Below are positions 1 through 8,708 of a stretch of DNA of 15,829 bases, in pieces. The number at the start of each line of letters is the position of its first letter. The first letter of the stretch is position 1. Source of the stretch: Smittium culicis (Eukaryota; Kickxellomycota; Harpellomycetes; Harpellales; Legeriomycetaceae); contig LSSN01004477.1 in NCBI GenBank assembly GCA_001970855.1, forward strand, positions 1-15,829. Reading direction: 5' to 3'. The position numbers were made by a program, and so were the translations under genes. Under the pieces are notes generated by a model. That model was not told the origin of the DNA, ran no database searches, and saw only the letters and a list, made by a program, of their open reading frames with translations.

Positions 1-1
1 C

Positions 2-419
2 GCAGTGAGTGTTATATCAATGGATTTAGCACAATAATTAGGTTTAAGAATCGAATAAGATATATATTCTTATATTAAAACAGCAAATGAAGATCGAATA
101 AAAGTTTACAAGGAAATTCAGATAAAAATTGACTACGAAATTATTTCAACTGAACTTGAATTGAACGTAATTGATATTCCAGATAAAAAGCTTTTCTTAT
201 TAGGGTTAAATTGGATCTATAATATTGTTGCAGAAATATATTTGAAAAAGGAGCTAATTGAGCTGAATTTGGGGGGTAAAATATACCACATAAGGGTATG
301 AATTAATAAATGGTCAAATGAGAATGAATTAAAGGGAGAAATTACGTACATGGTGTATAAAATAACTGAAGAAGGCTATTTTATTAACATTAGCCTACAT
401 TGATAAAAAATATACGAAT
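2..419 (+). pseudogene. Ty3/gypsy protease region, decayed, 5'-truncated by window edge
   Basis: Reading frame 2 from the window edge gives a retropepsin-like C-terminal half. It has an ..AVSVISMDLAQ(stop)LGLRIE.. segment, a run of beta-strand-like residues, then LLGLNWIYNIV at about 197-225, matching the ILG-(x)-W signature near the C-terminus of gypsy proteases. The catalytic D-T/S-G triad would lie upstream of base 1 and is not visible. There are in-frame TAA stops near 33 and 57, and TGA/TAA codons at about 300 and 402-407. The family member cleaves the Gag-Pol polyprotein. The frame flows towards the RT that follows, so this is one pol gene. Identification rests on the ILG-like motif plus the RT context; an aspartic protease-like domain alone would be a weak call. 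Confidence 0.6.
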
Positions 420-1255
420 TAGAAAGTCTAACAAAAAGATTCAGCAATTTTTTTGCCTCAGAAATATCAGAGTTAGGGCGCTGTGATATACCTCCATATG
501 ATATTATGATTATTTACGAAAATCCAATAAAAGTTAAACCATACTGATTGGCTGAAAGTATAAAGCATGAAGTAGGAGCCAACCAAAGGAAATGAAGAAA
601 CAAGGTATAATCGAGGATTCTATATCACATTATCTATTTCCAATGGTAGTAAACAAAAATTACAATTATAAGCGTCTTTGCTTCAATTACAGGAAGCTTA
701 AACAAATCACAAAAAAAGATTCCAGCCCACTTCCTCACATAAACGAGATTTTATCCCGCTTGAAGAATAAAAGTACAACCCTACTCTAGATGCCCTCTCA
801 AGGGGTTTTTGAAGATATCTTTAACACACCAAACGAAATGAAATACTTCTTTTAGCCAAAGCCCAGGATTAGGGTTTTATCAATACATCGTGCTGAAATT
901 CGGTTTAATAAATTAGAAACCAGTTTTTCAATTGGAAATTGTTTTAAAGAAAATTCTATGGAAAATTACTATCTTATTATTGAAAATATAATAATTTTCA
1001 GTCCCATTTGGGAAAACCATATATGAGATTTAACTTTAGTTTTTAAATAATTTGATAAATATAAACTAAATTTTCATATAATCAAGTGTAAAATAGGATA
1101 AATAAAATTAAATATTTAGACCATGCTTTATTTAGTTAAGGAATTAGCAATGACACAGAAAAGATAGCTGCAGTAGAAAAATGGGAAGCCCCAAAAACCC
1201 AAAAAGAAATAAAAAGCTTCATAGGTCTAACGGTATACTACAGGAACTTATTGAA
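420..1255 (+). pseudogene. Ty3/gypsy reverse transcriptase, degenerate
   Basis: Several frames together give gypsy RT. PPYDIMIIYENPIKVKPY precedes a frameshift near 570-590. A 65-codon open piece at 592-789 then carries KQGIIEDSISHYLFPMVV, RLCFNYRKLKQITKKD and PLPHINEIL, the classic MLKxGII...CVDYRKLN...PLPxID series. A block near 960-1020 reads ..IIENIIIFSPIWENHI, where the family has YLDDIIIFSxTxEEH. The two catalytic aspartates are therefore replaced by Glu and Asn at 982-987. The thumb/connection follows at about 1140-1250 (EKIAAVEKWEAPKTQKEIKSF, then IGLTVYYRN). There are many stops and shifts and the palm around motif A/B is nearly unreadable, so this copy is inactive. Family assignment is secure; subdomain limits are approximate. 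Confidence 0.85.
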
Positions 1256-1289
1256 AGCTACGCAGCAATATTTAGGCCATTAGCTGAAT

Positions 1290-1765
1290 TAACTAAATTA
1301 GATGCAGATTTTTGATGAAGAAATGAGAATTCTAATGCTTTTGACGATCTAAAATACAAAGTGAGGAACGAGCCTGTCTTAACTTATCCAATAAAAGGAA
1401 AAGAGCACACTTTAATAACAGAAACTTCAAAATTAGGACTAGGGGCTATACTCACACAAGGGGAAAGCTAAAGATACAGTGTGATAGCTTAAGCATTCGG
1501 ATAGTTATCAGGAGCAGAAAATAATTACTCTATAACACACTTCAAAAGACTGGAGATAGTCTGGGGGTAAAATAATTCCTCCGCTATTTATATGGTACCA
1601 AATTCAAAATAATAATTTACCATTAGGTATAGGTGAGTATATTCAAGAATACTCCTTTGAAATCAAAAATTTTCGTTGTGTGGTTGCGCTTGTTTTGTAT
1701 AATTTCGAGGTTTTATATAGAGCTGGTAGAAAAAATCCTTCAGATTATTTGTCTATGTTTCTATG
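1290..1765 (+). pseudogene. Ty3/gypsy RNase H, degenerate
   Basis: A segment with NAFDDLKYKVRNEPVLTYP precedes ITETSKLGLGAILTQGES, equivalent to the family's TDASxxGxGAVLxQ. The first catalytic Asp is replaced by Glu. Further on, ITHFKRLEIVWG and a shifted RYLYGTKFKIII match the glutamate helix and the YLxGxxFxIxTDH strand. The TDH triplet is not intact. The tail EYIQEYSFEIKNF ... YRAGRKNPSDYLSM matches the end of the gypsy RNase H. About 45 extra bases (roughly 1668-1712) separate EIKNF from YRAGR, where the family is normally contiguous. Two consecutive TGA codons near 1312-1317 interrupt the start. Role in an active element: removal of RNA from the RNA-DNA hybrid. Confidence 0.8.
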
Positions 1766-1984
1766 TTTCTATGGTAATCTCATGAGCTCACAGAAGAAAC
1801 GGTAAACGCTATAAATCTAAGAGTTATCCTTAATCATGAATAAAACTCAAATTCATCAATGAATAACACTACTAGTAACGCGGTACAGAAAGTATTGAAC
1901 CGATAAAAAGAGATCATAGATCCAATTACAGGAGATATAAATAAACTGATAGAATACTAAAAGAGAACTACGATATATAGGAGA

Positions 1985-2690
1985 GTGATAGACTGTTTAA
2001 ATCTATAATTAATAAATTCGATGCTTGTGAAAAGAGTCAACTATATTGAAAGAAGAACATTTAAATTTCTTATAATAAAAACCACTGCTAGCTTGAAGTG
2101 TCGGGAATCGATGTAACTGGGCTATTCCCAGAATTAAAAAATGGTAACAAGCAAATTATAGTCTGAATAGACTATTTTACAAAATATCCCGTTCCGAAGG
2201 CAACAAATAACATCAATAGCTATAGTATGATATTATTTATTAAAGAAGTTATAAAAAACTACAGACTTTCAAAAAAAATTATATCTGATCGCGGTACCCA
2301 TTTCTTGAACAGAAATACAAATAATTTCTATAAAGAGCACAAAATATAATCAGCCCCTGTGTCATCATACAGACTGTCCGGAAATGGAAAAGATGAGAGG
2401 TCAATACAATCCCTATTTCAAATGATAAAAAAATTCTGCATTCGTAGACAGGGAAAATGGGACGACTTCATATGAAAGTCGCTGCTCGCAATGAGGAACT
2501 CAGAGAACAGAACTATATGAAGGAAACATGCAGAGAACGTTTACGGATCTCAGATGATGACTCTTGAACTCTGGGACAGAAATAGATATATCAGTTTATT
2601 CTTACACGACGAAAAACCTGACCAAAAAACCTATTACGCTAAGCTAATAGGAAGAAAAAAGAGCATAGTCTCTTTTGCAAAATAAAGATG
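1985..2690 (+). pseudogene. Ty3/gypsy integrase, degenerate
   Basis: DDE-type integrase with a recognisable catalytic core. FDACEKSQLY near 2018-2048 is a remnant of the second Cys pair of the HHCC zinc domain (one Cys remains). SGIDVTGLFPELKNGNKQIIV then IDYFTKYPVPKATNN (about 2100-2215) holds the first Asp. KKIISDRGTHFLNR (about 2270-2312) holds the second Asp, and SYRLSGNGKDERSIQS (about 2365-2410) holds the Glu. It continues with KKFCIRRQGKWDDFI and AMRNSENRT, typical of the region after the core. A TGA splits VxIDYF and another follows DDFI. No chromodomain is evident. All three acidic residues survive despite the stops. The integrase closes the pol order PR-RT-RH-IN. Confidence 0.85.
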
Positions 2691-3000
2691 AAAAAAGAAA
2701 ATTACTGTATATATCATTACAAAAATTCAGTCAGAAATCTGGAATTTCGAATAGTAAAACTCGTACTTAAGGTCTTAAATCGTAAGTCGCGCACAATAGA
2801 CTCAAAAATGAAGTTCAGTTGTAAATAGGAAAAGTTCTATGGAATGGAGTATACAAAATTTCTATAATTCAATAGTGAAAGGATTTATTGAATAAATATA
2901 AATTAAAAAATTAAGAAATCGGTAAATTCAACAACTTGACGAAACAGTTAGACGCTACATGTACATTTACCTTGATCTAATCCAGTAGTTTTCATTACTG
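2691..3000 (+). other. Spacer between integrase and 3' LTR; no gene recognised
   Basis: AT-rich sequence with stops in all frames. It probably contains the eroded integrase C-terminus and the short non-coding segment before the polypurine tract. A 9-base inverted repeat (attcaacaa at 2926-2934 against ttgttgaat at 3013-3021) links this spacer to the proposed LTR start. In AT-rich DNA this may be chance. Confidence 0.4.
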
Positions 3001-3013
3001 ACAAGGGGAGATT
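3001..3013 (+). promoter_or_regulatory. Polypurine tract (plus-strand primer) of the gypsy element
   Basis: acaaggggagatt is a purine run immediately before a TG dinucleotide starting TGTTGAATAG. It lies at the expected position downstream of the integrase. In LTR retrotransposons such a tract primes plus-strand DNA synthesis and abuts the 3' LTR. The assignment is from position and composition. Confidence 0.6.
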
Positions 3014-3290
3014 TGTTGAATAGTCAATAAATATTACGTAATAAATAATGAGTATTCTTACTAAAATAATGAAATACACACACAGATAATAATAACACAA
3101 AAAAAAAATGATAGAACAAGATAAGTATAAAAAAGAGCACGAATTAAAAGAGAAAAGGGTTTTACTTTTGTTATTTAGTATATTTTCTAATAGTTTATTT
3201 ATTTTAGATTGATAATTTTAATTTTAATATTAATTATATTTATATTAAATAAATAATAACGAATTATATTCATTTTTATGAAGCGTCAAT
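3014..3290 (+). repeat. Probable 3' LTR of the gypsy element (right end uncertain)
   Basis: Starts with TGTTGAATAGTC directly after the polypurine tract, and gypsy LTRs start with TG. The right end is not certain. A CA that could end it occurs near 3269-3270 (..attatattca), giving a length near 260 bp. The matching 5' LTR would be outside the window, so the repeat nature cannot be confirmed here. After about 3290 the sequence changes to the - strand LINE fragment. Confidence 0.5.
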
Positions 3291-3339
3291 GAAGCTGGTT
3301 AATTATCTTGGCTATTTCAATTAAAAAATTCAATCAGAA

Positions 3340-4030
3340 TACTAAGAAACATGCAAGTATCGACAATGTCATTATCCAGGATGCTTTTACTGGGAGGTGA
3401 ACAAATATTTATATATTATTAACTATTTGAGATATATATGGACTTGATCCCATGCTTCGATAACATATTTTATCTATCATTCTTCCTATTCCGCCTTATT
3501 ATTAAGCTATTCTTTTTAATTATGATTCGGTGCATTTAATAATGGTATTACAATTTTTTAAATAAAATTGATAGATTTAATCGTGTCTATATTGAAGTCT
3601 CCAGTCAAAATAAATTGACTTTAAATGCTTTTTTTATATTATTTTTGTAAATTTCTCCCAAATTTAGATATAATTGGCTTTTTTTTGCTTTATTGTGTGA
3701 TGTGTGATATAATAAATATTAAATAAAAATCATTTCCGTTTAATTTTTATTGCCATCCAACTTTTCCTAATTTATTTATTCAAAAAATTTCAAGTCTGAT
3801 TTAATTCTTTCTTGTAAGAAGAGCCCAGATTCGTTTGAAGTCAACTTAATCTTAGATTTTACCGTAATTTGCTCTTTTAAATATCATTTATGAGAATTTT
3901 CAGTACGATGTGTTTCCTGTATTGCTATTACAGCAGGCTTGGAAATCGATAGAAAGTAATTTACTTCGCCAATTTTATTTTTTAATGATTGAAATTTATA
4001 TATAATTATTTTGAATATCGTATTTTTTGG
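3340..4030 (-). pseudogene. LINE ORF2 N-terminus: APE-type endonuclease, degenerate
   Basis: On the - strand, IFKIIIYKFQSLKNKIGEVN then YFLSISKPAVIAIQETHRTEN (about 4022-3900) match the start of LINE endonucleases, including the catalytic Glu of QETH. Further on, SGLFLQERIKSDLKF follows, then FILTGDFNIDTI with the GDFN signature at 3602-3591. IKYVIEAWDQVHIYL at about 3470-3420 aligns with the RIDYI region. The terminal SDH motif is not recognisable. There are many stops and frame changes. The family nicks target DNA for target-primed reverse transcription. It lies downstream of the zinc-knuckle ORF1 on the same strand, as expected, but the RT does not follow: sequence to the left is the gypsy LTR. 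Left limit approximate. Confidence 0.8.
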
Positions 4031-4578
4031 TTGTATTTCTATCATTTTCGTCCAACCTAATGTTTTTTATATTAATTCTCTCTGATTTTGTTTTGTCTTT
4101 CATAATTTTTATTCTCATATCTTTTTCTAGTTTTGAACCTTTAACTTTTTATAGACGGATTTGTTAGTTGTTCGATGGGATTATATCATTTCTACAAGTA
4201 TAATTACTTTATTTAATCTTTATAAACTTTATTTGAATAGATTTTAGGCTCGTATAGTATGTAATGTACTTTTTCATAGATTCGGATTTCAATTCAATAG
4301 CATTAAGTATAAGTTGGTTTCTTTTTGATAATTGTTCCTTATTCCAGTCGCTTTCGTTTACTTATCCGTTATCGTAAAGTAAATATGTATGAATTTTTCT
4401 ATTCATTATAATATTTAATTTTTTATGTATGAATCCGTAAAATTTATTCTTTTTTTCGCGGATTTTTGACCTAACGTGCATTCTTGTCGGAATCAAATTC
4501 TCAAAACATTCCTTTTTTGAATAGAGTAAATTTAGACTCAATTATCTTCATTTTTCACTTATCATTTTACAATTTTCA

Positions 4579-5503
4579 TTATTCTTTATAATCTGAATCT
4601 ATACTGTCATTATCGGATTCCCGGTCTGATATACGCTCCTTTTTAAATATAGTATTAAATTCCTCTAAATCCAGTTTAATTTCACCTTTATCCTCGAAAC
4701 CTTGAATGTCAACATCACTGCTCTCCACACTACTTTTAATCGATGATTAGGATGCGTCACTTGAAGCTAATATTACCCCCTTTATATCAATTGATTTATT
4801 AGGAGATATTTTTTTAGAAATTGCGTTGGCTTTTAAGTGTACCGGACGCTTTTTATTAATTTTATGAGAATTTTCGCTATTTATTAGCGTCTTTGATATT
4901 ACTCTAGCTTCCAAGTTTTGAATGTTTATAAATTTTTTGGTTTTTTTTACTTTTATAGTCTCTGGGTCAAGCTTTTTTGAAGATTTGTTAGATTTACCGT
5001 CGTATTTTGGACTCTTCAAAATCATTTTCTGATTGGATTTTTTATTTGATTCCTTTTCCTTTATGTGAGCGCAATCAGATTTCCAATGTCCATATTCTTT
5101 ACAAAAGTTACAGGCCATCCTACAGTATTTCCAGAAAATCCCTATAGTTTCTCCTTCCACCTCGATGAAGTTTGATATTTCAGATTCTTTGTTTTTAACT
5201 AGCAGAAATTCAATTCCGAATGGAAGGATTTTATCTTTCCCGTTTTTGGATTTTGCGCTAATGCCCATAATTTATCCATGAATTTCTAACTGTTCGAATA
5301 TAGCTTTAATTGTAGTTTTTGGTTTGATAAGCTTTATCTGTGGAATTTTAATGACTGTAATTTCTTATGATTATTTATCAGTGCCACATAATTTTACTTC
5401 TATTTTAATGTAGTACAGTTTATTATTTAAAAATAACTTAGTTTCATATTTTTCTTCAAAAGTAAAGTATTTCTCCCAAGAGGATTTATTATTTATAGCT
5501 GTG
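4579..5503 (-). pseudogene. LINE ORF1, CCHC zinc-knuckle nucleic-acid-binding protein
   Basis: An open stretch of 173 codons (5268-4747) contains CNFCKEYGHWKSDC, a CX2CX4HX4C zinc knuckle around residues 53-66. It is preceded by ISNFIEVEGETIGIFWKYCR and followed by a Lys/Ser/Asn-rich tail. The same frame continues upstream to about 5503 through three TAA codons (SSWEKYFTFEEKYETKLFLN, later IKLIKPKTTIKAIFEQLEIHG). It continues downstream past one TAA at 4749-4747 to a TAA at 4581-4579, ending in an acidic Ser/Asp/Glu tail (DRESDNDSIDSDYKE). The true product was therefore longer than the open stretch, with four nonsense codons in one frame and no clear shift. LINE ORF1 proteins bind element RNA. 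Placement upstream of an endonuclease supports LINE ORF1 over retroviral Gag. The start codon is not determinable. Confidence 0.75.
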
Positions 5504-6080
5504 CTACAATATTAGTGGTGGCATCTGGTGTAAACTGAGCTCCAATGTGGCGGTCTTTTTCAAACTGGCCACATGGGCAGCGTCCCGTGTACTCCGATCT
5601 CTCAAACGATACTTTTTAAAGTTTTTTCTTATTCGAGCCTCTTTTGTACAAATTAAATATTGATTAGTCTCTGTATTTAGATTCATCTTGGTGTGATAAA
5701 ATATTTACCGATCTTTTTATACCAAACTTTTTTTCAGTTTTAGGTTTTATATTCCGATATTCATATTAATTGCCGGTTTTTTGTTTTTAGCGTTTATTTT
5801 TGCGCTTGTGTAACTGAATTGATTATTTGGATGGATTCCTGAAAATAAGATGCCTAATTCTTTTCGTCTTGAATTTTTTGCCTTGATTTGTATCATGTAT
5901 CCTGGTTTGAGCACGGCTTTTATCCACTTTATTGACGTCGAATCGCTTGAATTAGAGTCATAATTAAATTTTTTTGATGTAATTTTTTTTATAAAATAAA
6001 GTTTCAGTGGATTTATGTTCGCTTTATATACGGTATAATGTTAGATTCGAAAGTTATTTTTATTAAGAGAAGGAGAAAAA
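5504..6080 (-). other. LINE 5' region / ORF1 N-terminal remnant with a GC-richer island
   Basis: This precedes ORF1 on the - strand. A 60-codon open stretch (5686-5504, ending ..LSLHQMPPLIL) has no family I recognise. Two other frames are also open across 5510-5640, so the true frame is unclear. Bases 5515-5610 are markedly richer in G and C than their surroundings and hold a 7-bp inverted repeat (atgtggc 5545-5551, gccacat 5568-5574). The rest is AT-rich with stops in all frames. The most likely content is the 5' UTR or N-terminus of the LINE. A separate short insertion cannot be excluded. Confidence 0.4.
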
Positions 6081-6084
6081 ATTG

Positions 6085-6123
6085 AAAGACTTAGAGATTC
6101 AAAAAATGAATCTCTAAGTCTTT
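6085..6123. repeat. Perfect 17-bp inverted repeat with 5-base A loop
   Basis: Arm aaagacttagagattca (6085-6101) and its exact reverse complement (6107-6123) are separated by five A residues. No mismatches are present, in a region where every coding feature is heavily mutated. It lies between the ORF1/endonuclease block and the RT block of the LINE sequences. Confidence 0.9.
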
Positions 6124-6142
6124 TATGCTATTAAATAAAATA

Positions 6143-6195
6143 ATTTGATTGGATAATTTAGATTGGAAAATTAACTAAAATTAATCCAATCAAAT
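6143..6195. repeat. 12-bp inverted repeat next to the 17-bp hairpin
   Basis: atttgattggat (6143-6154) pairs exactly with atccaatcaaat (6184-6195) around a 29-base loop. It starts 20 bases after the perfect hairpin. The loop contains ttaactaa (6171-6178), which also occurs at 14330-14337 close to the A-run that may end the + strand LINE. Confidence 0.75.
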
Positions 6196-6199
6196 ATTG

Positions 6200-7433
6200 A
6201 CAGACATCTTCTCAAGTTTCAATATCGATTTTGTAGCTTATATGTTAAATATGTTCCGTTTTTAAACAAATAATGCCCGTGAGTGATGAATTAACTTTAG
6301 TAAAACACTTTGTCCCTGGATGCTATTACCTTTATTAATATTTTGTTGTCATAATTAGCTAACGTTATGGATCTCCAGTTTTATAGATTGGTTAGAACAC
6401 CTTGTTTTGGAAGTAATATTATGTCAATTTCTTTAAAAGATTCCGGAAAACCTTGATTTTGGATCCACCAGTCGAATTTTTTATTAAATTTGGGAATAAT
6501 TCTGTTTATTATTAATTATATAATTCGTAAATTATACTATTAGGTCCAACAGAGCTTCCTTTTTTTGCTGATTTTATAGCGACTTCTAGTTCAGTTTCTG
6601 TTATTTCCTGGTTTAGGATTGTGTTCTCCGCATTTTTTTAACTATTTTTTATGCAAAATCATAGTTCTTTTCCGCCTTCATAGTTAATTTTACCTTTGTT
6701 AAACAAATTCTTATAAAAAGTTTCTATAGAGTTTAAAGTGCTGTTTTTTCCACTTGAGGTTTCGGCCTATTCATTTTGTATTTTATCTATGTTTCTTCGC
6801 TTTTCAAAAATTTTTTGCCTACTATAAAAATATTTTGAAAACATTTTGTAATGGGCGCAATTCTTATTGTTACAATTAGCTAATAAGAATGAGGAATTTC
6901 CACCATATGTAGCTTAGACAATCAATATGCATAGAACACATTAAACCCCAAGAAATAAAACACCAAATATAGATATATAAACAGAAGCTTAGCCATCCCT
7001 AAGACTAGGCAAGCTTTTCAAAAATTATTCCTATCCTCGTTTTCTCGTCCTAGTTCTTGCCATACTACAGTTTTAGTATTCCTTTTTATATTCCACATTA
7101 TACTTAAATAAATATATCCTTTGTTTTTCCAATAAATCATCTTCTATCAATTCTGCCATCAGACACCTATTTCATTTTTCAATTCATTCGCTTTTTGACA
7201 TAATTATTATACCATTTAATCTTGCATTTTTCATTTTCATAATTTCATCACTAATTATTTTGGCTTGATTGCTGCGTGATTATTTTCATTTTTATTACTT
7301 GATTCTCGCTTCGAAGCTTTCATAATATTTTATTAGCGTTTTCAATTTTCTTTGTAATTTTCCTTTTAAAGTTTTCCCTAAATTCCTGTTGAATATTTAG
7401 ATAATATTTTTTTTTAATCTGTGAATTTTATTA
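6200..7433 (-). pseudogene. LINE ORF2 middle block: linker and RT motifs 0-2, degenerate
   Basis: Read on the - strand from 7433, a basic linker (QQEFRENFKRKITKKIENAN) leads to ALLNSIETFYKNLFNKG-like sequence, then LNQEITETELEVAIKSAKKG and GSSVGPNSIIYELY (about 6620-6525), the K-x-GSSPGPDGI motif. FPESFKEIDIILLPKQG and NWRSITLANYDNKILIKVIA (about 6460-6310) are RT motifs 0/1 and the NxRPI..NxDYKI block. A weak FKNGTYLTYKLQNRY near 6270-6225 resembles motif 2, where the block ends. The spacing is that of an L1-like non-LTR RT. Several stops and shifts are present. The catalytic motifs A to C are absent here but are present on the opposite strand from 7900 onward. Confidence 0.8.
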
Positions 7434-7849
7434 ATACGATAAAAAATAAAGAAAATATGCGGTTAAGTAAACGAAAAAAATAGTAAAGTTGACGCAAGGC
7501 ATAAAAAACTTGTATTATAATGCTAATAAATTCCTCTGTCTATCTACTGGCTGCGAGCCTATAGGGGAATGATATCATTCTACCAACCGGGAAATCCACC
7601 AAGGGATGGTTATAAGTAGTCCGTATGGCTGAAGTTACAAGCTGTCTAGGAATTAAGCTCGTTACAACAAAATTTAATTCTCGGCTCTTGTGTTGTGCCA
7701 AAGTTTCCGTTATGTTGTATTCCCGCTTTTACCAGTTGGGCCCATGGTTGATCCATGGGAGAGTTATGAAGTGTCATCTTTTCGATGAGCTTATGAGTGT
7801 TACTTTGTTTTGGTTTATAAGGTATATAAATAAAGTGTTTCGGTGTTTT
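7434..7849. other. Unassigned segment between inverted LINE blocks; locally GC-richer
   Basis: From about 7540 to 7800 this is visibly less AT-rich than its neighbours. It has short open stretches on both strands (+ 7625-7906, 93 codons; - 7864-7646, 72 codons), neither with a family I recognise. cccatgg/ccatggg at 7741-7747 and 7753-7759 form a 7-bp inverted repeat. I see no tRNA boxes and no convincing rRNA. It could be a small insertion, a SINE-like unit, or eroded LINE sequence. Confidence 0.35.
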
Positions 7850-8354
7850 TATAGGTCTGTTCAAGAGGAAATTATCTGGAGAAGAGGATTAATTTCAACT
7901 AAATAATTGAACATTGAAGAGAATTCCCTTAAACAACCAATGGTGCTGTGGTGTTCATTGATAGTCAGAATGTATACGACAGAGTTGATTGAAGATACAT
8001 TGAACTTAATCCTAATCAATTTTGGCCTTCCAATCGAATTAGCAAATAAAATTAGGCTAATTTATAAGGAATCTGCTACAAAAATTAAAATAGGAAATCT
8101 ATTTACTGATTGGATAGCTTTGATCAAGGAAAAATGAAGTTTTATCTCTTGTCGCGATTACTCTATAATTAGTGGCAAAGTCTAAGGTGATTATGTTTCG
8201 GGAGAAGCTTAAAGGTATTAAGTTAAAGAATAGAACATCAAAACTCTGGCATACGCAAATGACATAGAAATGTTTGTTAATGATAAAATAGAGGCAAAAT
8301 TTCTTGAATAAGCTCTCAAACTACACAGTATGACCTATAATTCCAGAATATATG
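7850..8354 (+). pseudogene. LINE ORF2 RT palm (motifs 2, A, C), interrupted at its 3' end
   Basis: Frames in turn give RGNYLEKRINFN and IIEH (motif 2, GRxxxxNI), then NGAVVFIDSQNVYDRVD (about 7935-7990), RT motif A with its catalytic Asp. A 76-codon open stretch (7907-8137) follows with LNLILINFGLPIELANKIRL and IYKESATKIKIGNLFTDW, the helix and strand after motif A. Motif C appears near 8250-8275 as LAYANDIEMFVND, where the family has YADD. The first Asp of the pair is Asn, a single G-to-A change. Motif B is not clear. The frame runs on through KLHSMTYNSRIYV up to base 8354, where the DIRS-like element interrupts it. Coding resumes at 12621. Confidence 0.8.
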
Positions 8355-8420
8355 TAATATTAATCGAGCCCTTTAGGACAAGATTAATTCATATTATATA
8401 AGGAGAGGGTTCATATTAAG
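8355..8420. repeat. Terminus of the DIRS-like element (3' end in element sense)
   Basis: Begins taatattaatcgagccc and ends gagagggttcatattaagt. The whole stretch is the reverse complement of 8580-8648 with only a few mismatches and a one-base gap. The 8402-8420 part is also an inverted copy (one mismatch) of the opposite end of the element at 12592-12610. Confidence 0.8.
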
Positions 8421-8443
8421 TCCCACCCACCCAACACCGATTT

Positions 8444-8597
8444 CCTTTGCGTAAAGATGATAAGGATACTAAATGGAGGTACTTTCAGTTTTAACCTTCA
8501 AAAAAAAAAAAAAGTTTTTTTTTTTTTTTTTAGTCAGATTTGTAATTTTCGTTTTTTATCCAATAAAGATGATAACAACTTAATATGACCCCTCTCA
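8444..8597 (-). repeat. Downstream copy of the DIRS direct repeat (copy 2)
   Basis: About 150 bp nearly identical and in the same orientation to 12456-12610. It shares cctttgcg, agatgataaggatactaaat, the A-run/G/T-run palindrome, a taatccaataaag-like stretch (ttatccaataaagatgataa) and acttaatatgacccctctc. Differences are a few substitutions, a 4-base difference after cctttgcg and homopolymer lengths. It overlaps the internal complementary region at its right end. Confidence 0.9.
8500..8531. repeat. A14-G-T17 foldback inside repeat copy 2
   Basis: Fourteen A residues (8500-8513), one G, then seventeen T residues (8515-8531) form a perfect snap-back. The same structure is in the other copy at 12516-12544 (A15-G-T13). 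Retention in both copies suggests it is part of the element rather than a local accident. Confidence 0.85.
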
Positions 8598-8677
8598 TTA
8601 TATAATATTAATTAATCTTCGTCCTAAAGGGCTCGATTAATATTAAATTATATTACCGAGAGGGGTCATATTAAGTT
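8580..8677. repeat. Internal complementary region of the DIRS-like element
   Basis: Bases 8580-8648 are the reverse complement of the terminus 8355-8420. Bases 8647-8677 (attatattaccgagaggggt and on to ..attaagtt) are the reverse complement of the other terminus, 12590-12620, with one mismatch. The two complements lie side by side, so the region equals the joined ends of the element on the opposite strand. In DIRS-1 an internal complementary region of similar size is proposed to template completion of the ends and circularisation. Confidence 0.82.
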
Positions 8678-8708
8678 ACTCCAGAGGTAGCACAGCTTCA
8701 GTCAAATT

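Noticed and set aside
7820..7856. A gtatat...ttatag stretch resembling a short intron before the LINE motif 2 region.
   Set aside because: Splice-like dinucleotides are common in AT-rich DNA, no branch site is evident, and the flanking frames are not joined by removing it.
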